Part shown: positions 10,870-23,063 of the stretch, one piece after another
Position numbering within the stretch: the first letter of the stretch is position 1
Layout: every line of letters starts with the position of its first letter
DNA from: Gonocerus acuteangulatus
Taxonomy: Eukaryota; Arthropoda; Insecta; Hemiptera; Coreidae
NCBI GenBank assembly: GCA_946811695.1
Contig: OX328123.1
Coordinates: 122,601,118-122,665,117 of the forward strand
Direction: 5' to 3'
DNA length: 64,000 bases
The notes under the pieces: model-generated
Database searches by the model: none
Told to the model about the DNA's origin: nothing
The model's input: the letters and a program-made list of their open reading frames with translations, nothing else
Made by a program: the position numbers and the translations under genes

Positions 10870-11305
10870 CAGGGCCGCCACATCTCAGTGCCGGGCCCAG
10901 GACGCGATAACGGGCCCCCATTTCTCAGAGCCGGGCCCCGACTTCTCAGAGCCAGACTGAAAATTCTAGTACTTTGCTATAGAACTTTGGGCATTTTAAA
11001 ATTATTTTCATCTTGAGTTTTGAGCTAAATGAGAATAAAAGCCGACAATCGGTGCAGCAAAGGTCACTTCCGGTACTTGTAGCTTTATTACGAATCCTAA
11101 TGAAATATACTATTCTGGGACTGCACTTGTTTTGTCGTTTATGTACATTAAAAAAAAATATTGTTCCAATTCCAACAAATATAGGCTACGTCCGTCTATA
11201 TTTTTAAACCCCATTCTTTTTACAAGCTCATAACCTATACATTTTTTCCCACTTTGCGGGCCCGGGACAACTGTACCCGGCAGTCCCCCCCATGCGGCGG
11301 CCCTG
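10870..11305. mobile_element. hAT-type MITE
   Basis: Starts CAGGGCCGCC and ends GGCGGCCCTG. Further inside, GTGCCGGGCCC faces GGGCCCGGGACAACTG. It is flanked by 8-bp near-identical repeats (TATGAACT at 10862-10869, CATGAACT at 11306-11313), the target size of hAT elements. The interior (about 400 bases) has no transposase. A 28-bp tandem duplication containing GAACTGAATTTGTTTCTA begins at the right target copy. Confidence 0.75.
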
Positions 11306-11313
11306 CATGAACT

Positions 11314-14300
11314 GAATTTGTTTCTATACATGTATGAACTGAATTTGTTTCTAAGGAAAAAACAAATAAGGAAAGTTTATGTACAAATTAAAACACTAAC
11401 CAGCTGAAATTGTTGCTTATTAAACTTGGTTACACTGGTAAAATATTTCTTCATTTTTTTCCGTTTGGTCTTGATTGAGCGCATTCATAATTGAAAGCAC
11501 GTCTCATTAACGTTTTTTAGAATCAAACAAGTATGATTGCGTTTGTTAATAAATATATTATTTTAGCATATCGCCAATCCGAAAGTAACTGCAAAAATTT
11601 GTCAAATGCAAATATGTCCATAGAAAATATGAGAAACCCATCCTATACACACAATTCCACTCAGAACCGCCAGAGAAAATTGTACAGAAGAATGCCTAAA
11701 CGTAATTTGGAAAAATAATAAATAAATGAAAACGTCATAAAAAATAATTGTAACTTGAACAATGAAATATATTAATGATAGAAATTACATAAATCCAGTT
11801 AATGAAATCTAATAAATTTAAATAAACTATATTTTAAATTCATGGTGCTTTTCTTAAAATGGTTGAAGGGCATATGTACTTGCAGATCCGTAGTTACATG
11901 AATTGTAATGGTTATTGTTCAAATGAAAAAAAAAATTAATTCTAATTCCACCTTGTACATCGAAATCCATATTTTGAGAATCCTGAAAAAATATCCTTTT
12001 CTTCCCAATCCTATCCAGACAATCCTTCCAGCAGGCCCAACAAACAGAGGACACGAAATTCATATATTTACATTTAAAAAAAAATTAGGGAAATGTTTTT
12101 CTATATCTAGCTTGTAAAATATCTGTTGATTATAGCCAATTAATCCATTTAAATATTATCAATTCTATTTATTCTAACCTATTTTTACCTAATTTATAAT
12201 TTCACACGAATAGAGTATAGTCTATAAATCACATTTACATTTATCATCAGTCTTGATTGACTTTTCAAATATTGTCCGAGATGTTGATTTCTATATGGTA
12301 TCATTAAAGTTTATGCACTGAACTTTTAATGGAGTTACAGTTGCTATTAGTAATGTGGTGGAAGTATTGATGAAGGCTCTAGAATTTATGTACTTCATAC
12401 CCATTTATATGCTGTCAAAATATTCAGATCCTTTCCTAAGGGAAAGAGCTACTTATTATAACTATGATAGGGACTGCAACTTATGATAGGGATGCAAGAG
12501 TAAGTTCCAATTTAAAGGATGATCTTGTGCTGCGTCTTCAGCCGATAACCACCATTTGATTCTTGGAATTTAGACAAAAATAATAATTTTTAAAAAGTGA
12601 CAAAACTTTTAAATTTTCACCAATGAGGCGCAGTTTATTTTGTCTAATAGTGTACTGTACGTCATTTATGTCGTTGTGAGTGCTTGCGGTGGTAATTCTT
12701 ACCATAAAGCTTACATTCGCCTTCTTGCCGTGTTTTGAAGATAGAAATGTTTTTCTAAAGCATACAAATAGAGTTCCCAGAAATCGCTTCTGAACATAAA
12801 ATAAAAGTAGTTAAATATCTCCAGGTTAATTAACATAGCAGATTGTTTCAATGGATTATAAACAATGCCTCAGTTTTCCTACAATGAAAACAATGACATT
12901 CGATTTCCTCTCTATAAATCCAATTGAATCTGAAAACTGGACAAATATTTAAAAGAACTCAGTTTAACTTCCAATCTAATGTTTGCTTTCCGCCGAATAA
13001 AATCACTTAGGAACTTTGATAATGCATAATATGTACATCGTAGGCCGTCCTGACCAAGAGGGAATATTTAATAACACCAATGAGAACAAATGAAACGTAG
13101 TATAGTATGTCCAATTAAATAAAAGCATTCCAATGAACGGAGGAAAATTTTCAGGATTGTATTTTCATTTCATTAAATTACTGCTTATAACATAACAGAA
13201 GGCTAATCATTGACTTCAGAAATAACATTTTGTACCTCTATTCTGTAATTATATACATATAGTTACAAACACTTAACAAATTTATTAAATTTCAACTAAA
13301 TAGAGGTTTTTAATAAACAATATTATTTTATTCTGAGATAGTTTAGGATTAAGAAGCTGTTGGGTATAAAAATACTTTGACAATGTTTATTTTATATCTG
13401 AGATCCTAATAAACATATATGGGCCTCGTACATCATGATCGGTCGGCAAGTACAGCGAATTCTCTCAAACCTGGTTTTTATTTTGTAATATAAAGCCTCG
13501 AATTCACCCAATTAACATAATATATTATCATGGCTAAGGAGAAGGGGTTAGGTCGAATAAAAGGAAATGGTTAGTTTGACTTCAAATAACCTTGTTGGAG
13601 AAAATACGGTTTAACATTTTCACAAGATAAGGTCACGAAACACATTTAAGCCTCTACATATTCCTATTTCTTTTGGGTAGAAGAAGAGGCGAAAGCCAAC
13701 GCGTTTAAGCCCTTGCTAGAGGGTAAATAGGATTTCCTCCGAAGATAGTAAGGGCTTTAAGGAGCTTGACATTTAAGGAGGGGTAGTGCTATGGCTCCGA
13801 TTCAGCTGACTAGCAATAAAGCCTTCTAGCCTTCTGTCTACTCTGACATCATAGCCCCTCAGAGATGACGTCACTTCAATAACAAGTCGTATTTCCCTCA
13901 CAGATTTTCTTCATCATGAGCTCGTTTCCTCAACTAAACTTCAGTCCTTTCTTCTAATTCAAAGTTTCAAAGTGTCTTTAATTTTAATATTAGTTCAATT
14001 TATTTTTAAGTTTTTCAGAAGCTGTCATTAGCACAAAGGTCTCACAATGTGCTATAAAATATACCCTGACAAACTGGTGTAAGATTTCATTCATTGCGCA
14101 GGATACCGACACAGCAATCAAAACAAAAAAAAATTCAGTCGAAATTATGATCACTTAACTTTAAAATGTTCCGATTCTGGGTTGAATGGCAACAAATCAC
14201 TCTTCTGTCGGGAAGTGTTATTCATATGAATTTTTAATAATTATTAATACCAACCTCACACTTTAAGTTCACTAAATGTATTCTACAGATACAAAAGTCA

Positions 14301-14366
14301 TAACATCATTTAGGAAAGCAAATTTTATATGAACTAGGAATTTAAATTGCACGACCAGTCAAAATG
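11314..14366. other. No recognisable gene; unique-looking AT-rich DNA
   Basis: Short frames at 11533-11718 and 11854-12117 overlap on both strands and have no recognised motif. A moderately GC-richer patch at 13670-13910 contains a perfect TGACGTCA palindrome, but no adjoining promoter or exon can be supported. Confidence 0.4.
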
Positions 14367-14371
14367 ACTGG

Positions 14372-14530
14372 TGTCATAACCTGAATTTGGAACATTTATG
14401 CAGCTAAATTATTTCAATATGTTTTATAATTTTATTCCTACACCTGTTTTACAAATATGCTTCAGTCCTCTCCTTCTTATGTACAAAGCAATAAACTTCT
14501 ACAAACATTAAGCAATTGCCTTTTCTCACA
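14372..14530 (+). repeat. 5' LTR of gypsy element
   Basis: 159 bases, TGT...ACA. It differs from the 3' LTR at AGTCCTCTCC versus AGTCCACTCC and at AAAGCAATAA versus AAAGCTATAA. GCAATAAAC near its end may serve as a polyadenylation signal. Confidence 0.92.
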
Positions 14531-14531
14531 T

Positions 14532-14542
14532 TGGCGACGAGG
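14532..14542 (+). promoter_or_regulatory. tRNA-Ser primer-binding site
   Basis: TGGCGACGAGG starts one base after the LTR. Its complement CCTCGTCGCCA is the expected 3' end of metazoan tRNA-Ser species that begin GACGAGG. Mag-lineage elements commonly use this primer. Confidence 0.75.
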
Positions 14543-14568
14543 ATAAAGTTTTAAACATACATAGAGCA

Positions 14569-15290
14569 ATGCCTAAGAGAAGAGGAACACACAGAAACAT
14601 CGACAAAGATTGCCACTCAGTCTTGCGATCTTCTCAGGGAACAATACAGGAGCCTACGGTAAGATCGATTCATCATAATTACCCTAAACTCGATTCATTC
14701 AATGGCTCTGAAGGTGAAGAACTGAAATACTGGCTCCAACGCTTTAAGATCTCTGTGGGAACATCGGGGATTACAGATGGCAGCTTACAAAGAGATATTC
14801 TGCTATCTCATATGGGTTCAGAGCCATTCAAGTTATTGGTTGACCATTTTTATCCAGAAGATGTAAGTGAACAATGTCTGGATAGCATCATTGATGTCCT
14901 AAAGCAGCGTTTTTATAAATTAGATAACCCTCTTACTGCGCGTATAAAATTTGCTCACAGGTATAGGCGTGAGGGAGAGACCGTACAACATTTCATTGAC
15001 GATTTAAGAAGCTTTTCTTCTTCTTGTGAATTTCACAGTACTCTGGAGGAGCACATGAGGGTCCAGCTCATTATTGGCATTAATAATGAGTTTTGGCAGT
15101 GGGAGATGATTACATTACATTCTACTACAATGGCGGTTTTCGCAGACATCCAGAAAACCGCAATGCTTTTAGAAAATGTTGACATGCAACAAAAACAATT
15201 GCAAATTCCTAACATAGGTCAGAAAAATCAAATAAACAAAGTTAACTATAACAAACACAGTAAGAGGGTGTTTAAATTAAAAAAGGGGTC
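14569..15290 (+). pseudogene. Gypsy gag (matrix/capsid-like part)
   Basis: Opens with ATG at 14569 soon after the primer-binding site. Residues 40-200 resemble the retrotransposon capsid domain: LDSFNGSEGEELKYWLQRF, then RIKFAHRYRREGETVQHFIDDLRS, the spacing seen in Mag-like Gag proteins that package genomic RNA. The nucleocapsid zinc knuckles lie in the next frame. The register changes near an A6G4 run at about 15279-15288, and the first frame then runs to a spurious stop at 15397. Slippage in that homopolymer could be mutation or a programmed shift; I cannot tell which. Confidence 0.8.
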
Positions 15291-16268
15291 CACTGTTTCA
15301 GATTTGGAAACAAATTGCATCAGAATTCAGACTGTCCTGCCAGGAAAAAAATTTTTAGGGCATGCCAAAGGCCTAATCATTTCCCAAAAGCTTGTTTAGT
15401 TTCAGGAAATGCTATTATTGAACGAGGAGCAGTATCAAAGTTATCTCCACGGTTGATCGCTCGTTCAAAATCTAGCTCCAATTCTTCGGATGAAGAAAGC
15501 ATCAGTTCACAATCTTTCGAATCAAACATTCACTCTATGAAAGGAAAGATTACTAAGACGTCTAAGGTTATGCTTAAGGTTAGGTTAAATAAGAAAGTTA
15601 TTAACATGGTTTACGATCCAGGAGCATGTCACTCTATCATTAGTGAATCTATTTGGAAAGCTTTAGGCTCACCTGAGTTAAAGCCAGCGAACGACCTGAC
15701 AGCATACACTGGCCATACAGTTACGGTATTAGGAGCAACAAAACTACAGGTTACAGCTTTTGACCGAATTAAAATGCTACCCGTCTATATTATAAAAGGC
15801 GAAGATCATCCACTATTTGGGCTGGATTGGGTTCTTGCTTTTCGTCTTCCATTACCACCAGGAGCCACTTTATGTACTTTGCTTTCAACAGACGCTTCAA
15901 ATGTGGAACATGCAGGCCATCCAAAAAGGGGGAATTTATTGAACCTACGGTTAGACGACACACCGTTAACCAAGACAAACTTCCAGGAAACTCGACTGCA
16001 GCAGTTAGATTTTACTTCGTCTGAACAAACAACCGGTAGGACGCCAGGAGAAGTGCTTCATGGTAGAAGCCTCAGAACTTCTTTTGGTTTACTAAAACCT
16101 GATTTATCTCGGAACATTGACAAGGCACCAGACAAGCAGAAGCTGTATCAGGCCCGGAAGTCTAAATCTCAAGATTTTGGTGTTAAGTATGGATACAGAA
16201 CACACACGAACAAGGGTTTACAGAAGGAAAAATATTTGACAAAACTTCCCCATACTCTTAATAATTAA
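15291..16268 (+). pseudogene. Gypsy nucleocapsid, protease and integrase C-terminal fragment
   Basis: Continues gag in a different frame. Two CCHC-type knuckles (about 15298-15397) each have one cysteine replaced by phenylalanine: CFRFGNKLHQNSDC and FRACQRPNHFPKAC. An aspartic protease follows with YDPGACHSII as active site (usually DTGA or DSGA) and GLDW near its end. Immediately after comes the C-terminal tail of integrase (TTGRTPGEVLHGRSLRT). Reverse transcriptase, RNase H and the catalytic integrase core, normally 2.5-3 kb, are missing. A stop at 16266 precedes a short stretch that still reads as the family C-terminus. Confidence 0.8.
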
Positions 16269-16322
16269 GAAGAAGCATGCGGACCAGCTTCGATTAGCAA
16301 TCATAGAGCAGAAGCGCTTATC

Positions 16323-16337
16323 GGCGGGGGGAGAAGA
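16323..16337 (+). promoter_or_regulatory. Polypurine tract of gypsy element
   Basis: GGCGGGGGGAGAAGA directly abuts the 3' LTR start (16338), the place where plus-strand DNA synthesis is primed in LTR elements. Confidence 0.7.
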
Positions 16338-16496
16338 TGTCATAACCTGAATTTGGAACATTTATGCAGCTAAATTATTTCAATATGTTTTATAATTTTA
16401 TTCCTACACCTGTTTTACAAATATGCTTCAGTCCACTCCTTCTTATGTACAAAGCTATAAACTTCTACAAACATTAAGCAATTGCCTTTTCTCACA
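16338..16496 (+). repeat. 3' LTR of gypsy element
   Basis: 159 bases, same termini as the 5' LTR, followed by target copy ACTGG at 16497-16501. Confidence 0.92.
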
Positions 16497-16791
16497 ACTG
16501 GTCTGGTAAATCTAGTGTTAAAAAAAAGACTATCTCGTCTAGCGAGTTTTCCTAACACAAAGTAAACAAATAACGGCCGTTAAGACAAAATTAATAATTT
16601 CGTTCTAGAGCAACCCCTCCCTCTTTTTTACCGATTTATTTTATTTTAATAGAACATTTTCTCTTTAAATACTCATGAAGTTTAGAGAGTTTTGTTGCAA
16701 TATAAAAACTACTGTGGCCGGTATGAGCAAAAAAGTAAATTGTATCCGGTGTAAGCCACCTTCTCAAGGGATCCATTTTGGTGGTATTTAA

Positions 16792-17540
16792 CGAACTCGT
16801 TTGGGTAAAAATGCAGTTTCCAGCCCTCCAAACCGATTTCTTTCAAATTTTGCACAATAACATATTTTGATGCACTAAACACGAAAACGATGGAAAAAAC
16901 GTCGGATTTAATTAGGAAAGAAGTTATTAAGCACTTAAGTTCACTGTTATGCAGGTTATGAGAGCTATTAATTATAGCGAGTTGGATTGACTGGGGTTTT
17001 GTTATCTTCTTGAGCGAGCGTAGCGAGCGGAAACGCATAGCACATATGCCCTTAAGCGACAGGCGACGATGCGCTTAAAATTGACAATATTTTCGAATAA
17101 ATGGTTTCTGAACATTTCAAATGAGAGCTCTCTGTTTCCCAATGTTACATATCTGCGCATGCGCGTGTTTACAAATACGCTGATGACGCCTAGTTTTATA
17201 ACCTTCCTAACTTTAGTGCTTAATATTATATTCTATTAATTTTAGCGAGTTGGATTGACTGGGGTTTTGTTATCTTCTTGAGCGAGCGTAGCGAGCGGAA
17301 ACGCATAGCATGTATGCCTTAAAGTCGTCATTTATGCCTTAAAGTCGTCACAAATTTAGTTGTTTACATTAGCTCTCATAACCTGCATAAAAGTGAACTT
17401 AAGTGCTTAATAACTTCTTTCCTAGTTATATCCGACGTTGTTTTTTTTATCGTATTCGTGTTTAGTGCATCAAAATACGTTATTGTGCAAAATTTGAAAG
17501 AAATCGGTTTGGAGGGCCGGAAACTGCATTTTTACCCTCG
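16792..17540. mobile_element. Inverted-repeat element (family C) with internal direct repeats
   Basis: Arms 16792-16970 and 17370-17540 are inverted copies: CTCATAACCTGCATAA on one side and TTATGCAGGTTATGAG on the other, extending through AATTTGAAAGAAATCGGTTT and AAACTGCATTTTTACC. The 400-bp spacer holds two 68-bp direct repeats (16975-17042 and 17243-17310) containing GCGAGTTGGATTGACTGGGG and GAGCGAGCGTAGCGAGCGG. Related sequence occurs inside 22326-23042 and 54403-55075. No coding sequence; the true termini are uncertain. Confidence 0.6.
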
Positions 17541-17691
17541 TTTGCAATTATTAAAGTAACATAATATCGATAGATACGGTATAGATGCAAGATTTATTTT
17601 ATTTCTTTCTCGATCAATAGGGGAATTCATACGGGATTAATATTGGATCTACTTGGAATAAACCTCAATATAGAAGAACATTTCATCAATT

Positions 17692-17847
17692 TTATTTGAA
17701 ACGTTGTTGCATAGCAATTTCCTTTACTCGACAATTAATTGTCCTCTTCGGAATCAGAATAGAAGAAAAACCAATTTTATGAGTGAAATCAGATTCAATT
17801 TCGTCACTTTCCTCATTTAAATTATAAGAGTTTTCTCTATATTTAGG
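17692..17847 (-). CDS. Short unidentified open frame, possible exon or TE tail
   Basis: About 50 codons on the minus strand starting near TTGCCTAAATATAGAG, with an acidic part (NEESDEIESDF), then IGFSSILIPKRT and a stop TAA at 17694-17692. A pyrimidine-rich TTATATTTTATTCAAG lies just upstream and could be a splice acceptor. I do not recognise the protein. Acidic N-terminal tails occur in piggyBac-like transposases, but nothing diagnostic is present. Confidence 0.2.
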   Translation of the reverse strand, partial: PKYRENSYNLNEESDEIESDFTHKIGFSSILIPKRTINCRVKEIAMQQRFK

Positions 17848-18060
17848 CAACGCTTGAATAAAATATAAGCATGTGTTATAGATGTGATCATCCGTTCATG
17901 TGTTCGTGAAACAGGCTTCTCATTTCTAGATACATAAAAATGTTTCATAACATTGTCCTTAATTATTATCTTCAAAACCTTCAATTAACACATACAATTA
18001 CTTCATCCTACCTTATTTCATAATATGCATTTTTTTTTTATTTATTCAGGTCTTCGATTT

Positions 18061-18062
<2 letters not shown>

Positions 18063-18124
<62 letters not shown>
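18063..18124. repeat. (TA)n microsatellite
   Basis: About 31 uninterrupted TA units immediately 5' of the Penelope pseudogene. Confidence 0.95.
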
Positions 18125-18126
<2 letters not shown>

Positions 18127-18129
18127 CTT

Positions 18130-19260
18130 TTGAGGTTTCTTCGCTGGGGAGAATCATTTGTGTTCTTTGTACTGAAGACTTTCGAGTGTGGGATAAAAAA
18201 CCCCACTAGAATTACTGAAAATAATACCATCAAAAACTTAAAAAGTGGTGGTGTCGAAAATAAAATAAGGAACGGGATGACTCCTGATGATTCAAGGATC
18301 CCGCGTATCTATGGACTCCCCAAGATCCACAAAGACGGTGTACCATTTAGGCCTATCGTATCCATGAATGGTGCTCCCAGCTTGGTAAAGTTTTCGCAAG
18401 GCTATTGAAACCCTCTGTTGGACACTCTTTTTCTGCTGTAAAGAACTCGAGACAACTAGTGGAGATCCTTAGCAAAATCAAAATCCCGGTAAATGATGTA
18501 TTAGAGAGCTTGAATGTTGGATGTTGAAGCCTTATTCACGAATCTACCAGTTAAGGACTCCCATGCCATTATCCGTAATAAGAATCTGCTCCAAGGCAAG
18601 ATGATGCGGAGAATTATGCCTTACGTCTTGATATTTCCAATATAAAGATGATATATACAAACAAAGGGACGGAGTGGCGATGAGAAGACCTCTATCAACG
18701 GTGGTAGTGGACATCTTTATGGAAGAATTTGAGAAGCAGGCTATTAATAAGCCTACTCTCAAGCCAAAAGTAAGGCTCAGAGTAACGTTACCATATGTCC
18801 GAGGCATTAGTGAAAGTGTAGGCAGACTCTTTATAAATCGAGGTGTAGACGTCGCTTTCCGACCTCTGGATAAAATAGGTGACTCGCTCGGATCACCAAA
18901 AGATAAACAGTGATTGCAGGACAAGGGTGTTTACGTTCTTCCATGGGACTGTGGAACAGTCTACGTAGGACTGACCGGGAAGGAAGTAGCCACTAGAATA
19001 GGCCAACATTGCGCTGACTATCGTCTGAAACGCACCAAAACGTCTGCTGTAGCAAGACACGGTGAAGAATTTCCCGGGCAAATGCTTCCAAAGAAGGCGA
19101 GTAAGAGGGTCGGCGAAATATTTAAGCACCCGAAGACTCTGAACCGAGATGAAGGTGCCATCCTACATCCTACATGGAAGCCCGTTCTCAGAACCATTAA
19201 AGGAAGGTTGGCTGGGAAAAGACAAGCAGGCGCATCGCAGCAAGACAAATAACAGCTTCA
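18130..19260 (+). pseudogene. Penelope-like element: RT fragments plus GIY-YIG endonuclease
   Basis: Degraded single ORF of a Penelope-like retroelement. Recognisable blocks are RIPRIYGLPKIHKDGVPFRP (about 18297-18356, an RT motif typical of this class), VKNSRQLVEIL and DGVAMRRPLSTVV (18670-18710; GxAMGSPLSP in intact elements). Then comes LPYVRGISESVGR and the endonuclease core GVYVLPWDCGTVYVGLTGKEVATRIGQH, split here as GVY...VYVG (18927-19005). The YVDD-containing part is deleted, frames shift near 18410 and 18530, and a TGA interrupts at 18911. The GIY-YIG nuclease normally nicks the target for primed reverse transcription. Confidence 0.85.
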
Positions 19261-19808
19261 AAACAGTCCCATCGGCTCCACACAGTGTCGAAAAGTGCCG
19301 ATACAAGAATGCACATCTGGAAGACGCCACATGTTAAAATAAGTTCAGTCTATTCCAGGCTATTAAAAAACAACAAACTTAAAAAAGTAAAAAATGAACA
19401 GCCGTTTGAAGAAGCAGAATGGGATTTCTTCGAAATATCACACAAAAAAACGACCGCTAAAGAATGCTGTATAAAGAACACAAATATATATACAGTGGAA
19501 CATGGATAATTCGAACTTCCATAATTCGAAATCGTCTTTAATTCGAATATTTCTCTCGATCCCTAGAATTTAGGGCTTAAACAATGTAAAAAAATCGTGG
19601 TTAATTCGAATAAAATTTTGGATAATTCGAATTTTTTACGAGTCTGTGTACCGCCTCTCTGTCAACTTCCCCCGAGTGAAAATAATCTCCCCTCGGGTTA
19701 GGCGGATAGTATGATACGGATGTAGGTCCAGGGGTTGTTACAATTTCATCATGTCGTTTTATCCTAGAATTTCCTACTACCATCCCTCCTATCTTCATTT
19801 CTTATTTT

Positions 19809-20957
<1,149 letters not shown>

Positions 20958-21287
20958 TATTTATTTCATTATAAGGGCTTCGCAACTATGGCTATGAGCT
21001 CATTTTTTATTCAGTTATAAGTCAGTCAGTGCCTAGATCTGTTGTATTGTTCGACCCTTGAATTTCTGGTGTACAGAGCACATCAGTGAGTTGTTGATTT
21101 GAGATGTCGAAGCCTAGATTATAAAACTTTAACGTTTATTATATATGTATTTTTTTTTAAATTAAAAAATGTGAAAATATGAAGTTTGATTTTTTAGCCC
21201 TTTATTTTCAAACATTTTGTAATTGGAATTTTGGATAATTCGAACTTTTTTATCGGTCCCTAGGGGTTCGAATTATCCATGTTCTAC

Positions 21288-21290
<3 letters not shown>

Positions 21291-21345
<55 letters not shown>

Positions 21346-21367
21346 TACATATATATACATGTATATA
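21291..21367. repeat. (TA)n microsatellite
   Basis: Starts directly at the right end of the pogo-like MITE and runs into TA/CATA repeats. Open frames here are repeat artefacts. Confidence 0.9.
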
Positions 21368-21554
21368 TTCGTCATTGTCGTTAGTCCAAGATAGGACCGT
21401 GCGTGTGTTGAAACTAATACCATCCGGAGAAAACCGATACGACATGCAAATACAATATCCGAAGCCCCTTCCAACAAGCAGCCACTCCTCTCGAATTCCT
21501 TGTCTTGTATTTCCTTCTATGTGCTTATATTTCCATAGGTTTCCATTTTCGTAA

Positions 21555-21620
<66 letters not shown>

Positions 21621-21885
21621 CTCGTAGCTTTGGAAGAAATCTTGATTCGAAGAAGAAATAATAATCTTGAAACCAATGATGATACACACCATTTATAAGA
21701 CGCTATGCGGATAATAAACGAGTTCCCGTCGTACGGGTACAGAATTATTATTTGACTACGAAAATATTCACTACAAATAATGTATATAGAGGCACAATAT
21801 ATCTTTTAGGTCGAGTTGCTTTCCCCTCAGGGGGCCCTGATTCTTTCTATGCATATGGCAAAGCAACGTTTTACGGGTCAGCTAG
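21555..21885 (+). mobile_element. Short Helitron fragment ending in CTAG
   Basis: The 3' end reads GCAACGTTTTACGGGTCAG CTAG (21882-21885), followed by T. GGGTCAGCTAG is identical to the 3' end of the Helitron at 2946. The left side is a (TA)n tract (21555-21615) running into ATAAAATTCTCG, which resembles a Helitron 5' end, but the exact 5' terminus cannot be fixed. Confidence 0.5.
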
Positions 21886-22289
21886 TATAAATATAAATAT
21901 CTACAAAACAATACATAAAACTATCCAACAAAAACTATTTTTGTGAAATTTCAGTCTGAGAAACCGCTACTAAAAAGTCAAATGTGTTCGTTCTGTTTCT
22001 ATACGGTTTTTTTCTGTTTTTTATTAATAATTGCATTCGACAATAAAATGAAAATTTCAGTACAAGTTACATAATTCAAAAACCTGACCTGCTGTAGCCT
22101 TCTTAATGTAAAAGCGAGGAGGAACACTGGGTTATTTCCTCTTAATGTTGGTTAATGTCGGATTCGTGTGCATTGTGCTGCATAAAATCTCGCTTTCCTC
22201 GGAGATACCATTGATGATATATTGTTCACTAAATATAAAAACAAGATATTAACTTTTTCTATTCCAAGCTTTCCGATTGACACTAGCTA

Positions 22290-23061
22290 TAATAGTGGAA
22301 ACGTGCTAAGATGACGCAGTTCCTGGGTCTTTTTGCGAAGATCACATCCAGTTACTGTGAAGTATCTGTCGTGATTTTAAACAGTGATTTTGGTACCTTG
22401 CACGTTATCTATTACTTCATTACAAGTTATCTAAGGTTAGAAACCATATTGTATAAATATAGTAATCAAAAGTTAATATAGTAATGAAAAGCATTTAAAA
22501 TCACTGCAATCACTACTAAAATCAACTTTTTTTTACTAATATACTTATATAATATGGTTTCCAACTAACCGTTAGTTAACCTGTATTTGTAAGTAATACT
22601 TTTTGGCTTGTATAGCATGAATGAAAATAAGCAGATTATATTTCGGCAAGCAATATTTATTAATAAAAAGATTAATATTATAAAAATCAATGGTAATTGT
22701 GAAGTTGAGGGGCCTCCTCATCAATTTTTTGTCCGGTGGTTCTATAACATATTTATATTTATTTCGTATTATAAGCATACGTGCTATGAATTTCCGCTCG
22801 CTCAGAAGACAACAAAACTCTAGTCACTCCAACTCGCTAAAATTAATAGAATTCAATTAATTTTTGCGAGTTGGATTGACTTGAGTGTTAAAGGTTACGT
22901 TACTACCAGCAACAAAAAATAGAATTGCCCAAAGGATTAGCATAATAGAAAACCTAATGAGTTATGTGTGTGCGCTGAATCACTGTTATAATCACAACAG
23001 ATACTTCACAAGTAACTGGATGTGGTCTTTGCAAACAGATCCCAGCTCCTGTAAGTCGGAC
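22290..23061 (+). mobile_element. Old family A-like 3' end, split by a MITE
   Basis: Left part AACGTGCTAAGATGACGCAG at 22300-22319, continuing TTCCTG; right part AGCTCCTGTAAGTCGGACTT at 23044-23063. Without the 717-bp insertion this is a family A 3' end (subterminal repeat, GCAG-CTGC hairpin, GTCGGACTTTT). The 5' part of this copy is not recognisable. Confidence 0.5.
22326..23042. mobile_element. Mutator-like MITE (family C relative), 9-bp target duplication
   Basis: Inverted ends: GGTCTTTTTGCGAAGATCAC continuing into ATCCAGTTAC on the left, and its near complement GTAACTGGATGTGGTCTTTG ending 23042 on the right (about 60 bp, to CACTG). The flanks are CAGTTCCTG (22317-22325) and CAGCTCCTG (23043-23051), an 8/9 match that fits Mutator-like target size. 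The interior includes the family C words GCGAGTTGGATTGACT and AGTCACTCCAACTCGC near 22820-22880. No transposase. Confidence 0.55.
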
Positions 23062-23063
23062 TT

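Larger units (their letters stand above)
14372..16496 (+). mobile_element. Internally deleted Mag-like Ty3/gypsy LTR retrotransposon
   Basis: Two 159-bp LTRs (14372-14530, 16338-16496) begin TGTCATAAC and end CTCACA. They are flanked by a perfect 5-bp target duplication ACTGG (14367-14371, 16497-16501). A primer-binding site for tRNA-Ser follows the left LTR and a polypurine tract precedes the right one. The 1.8-kb interior keeps gag, the protease and only the extreme C-terminus of integrase. Reverse transcriptase, RNase H and the integrase core are absent. The LTRs differ at only two positions that I can see, so insertion is fairly recent. The copy could be mobilised only in trans. Confidence 0.9.

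Noticed and set aside
13864..13871. CRE palindrome TGACGTCA as a promoter element (also near 23407)
   Set aside because: An eight-base palindrome with no nearby exon or start site is not enough to call a promoter.
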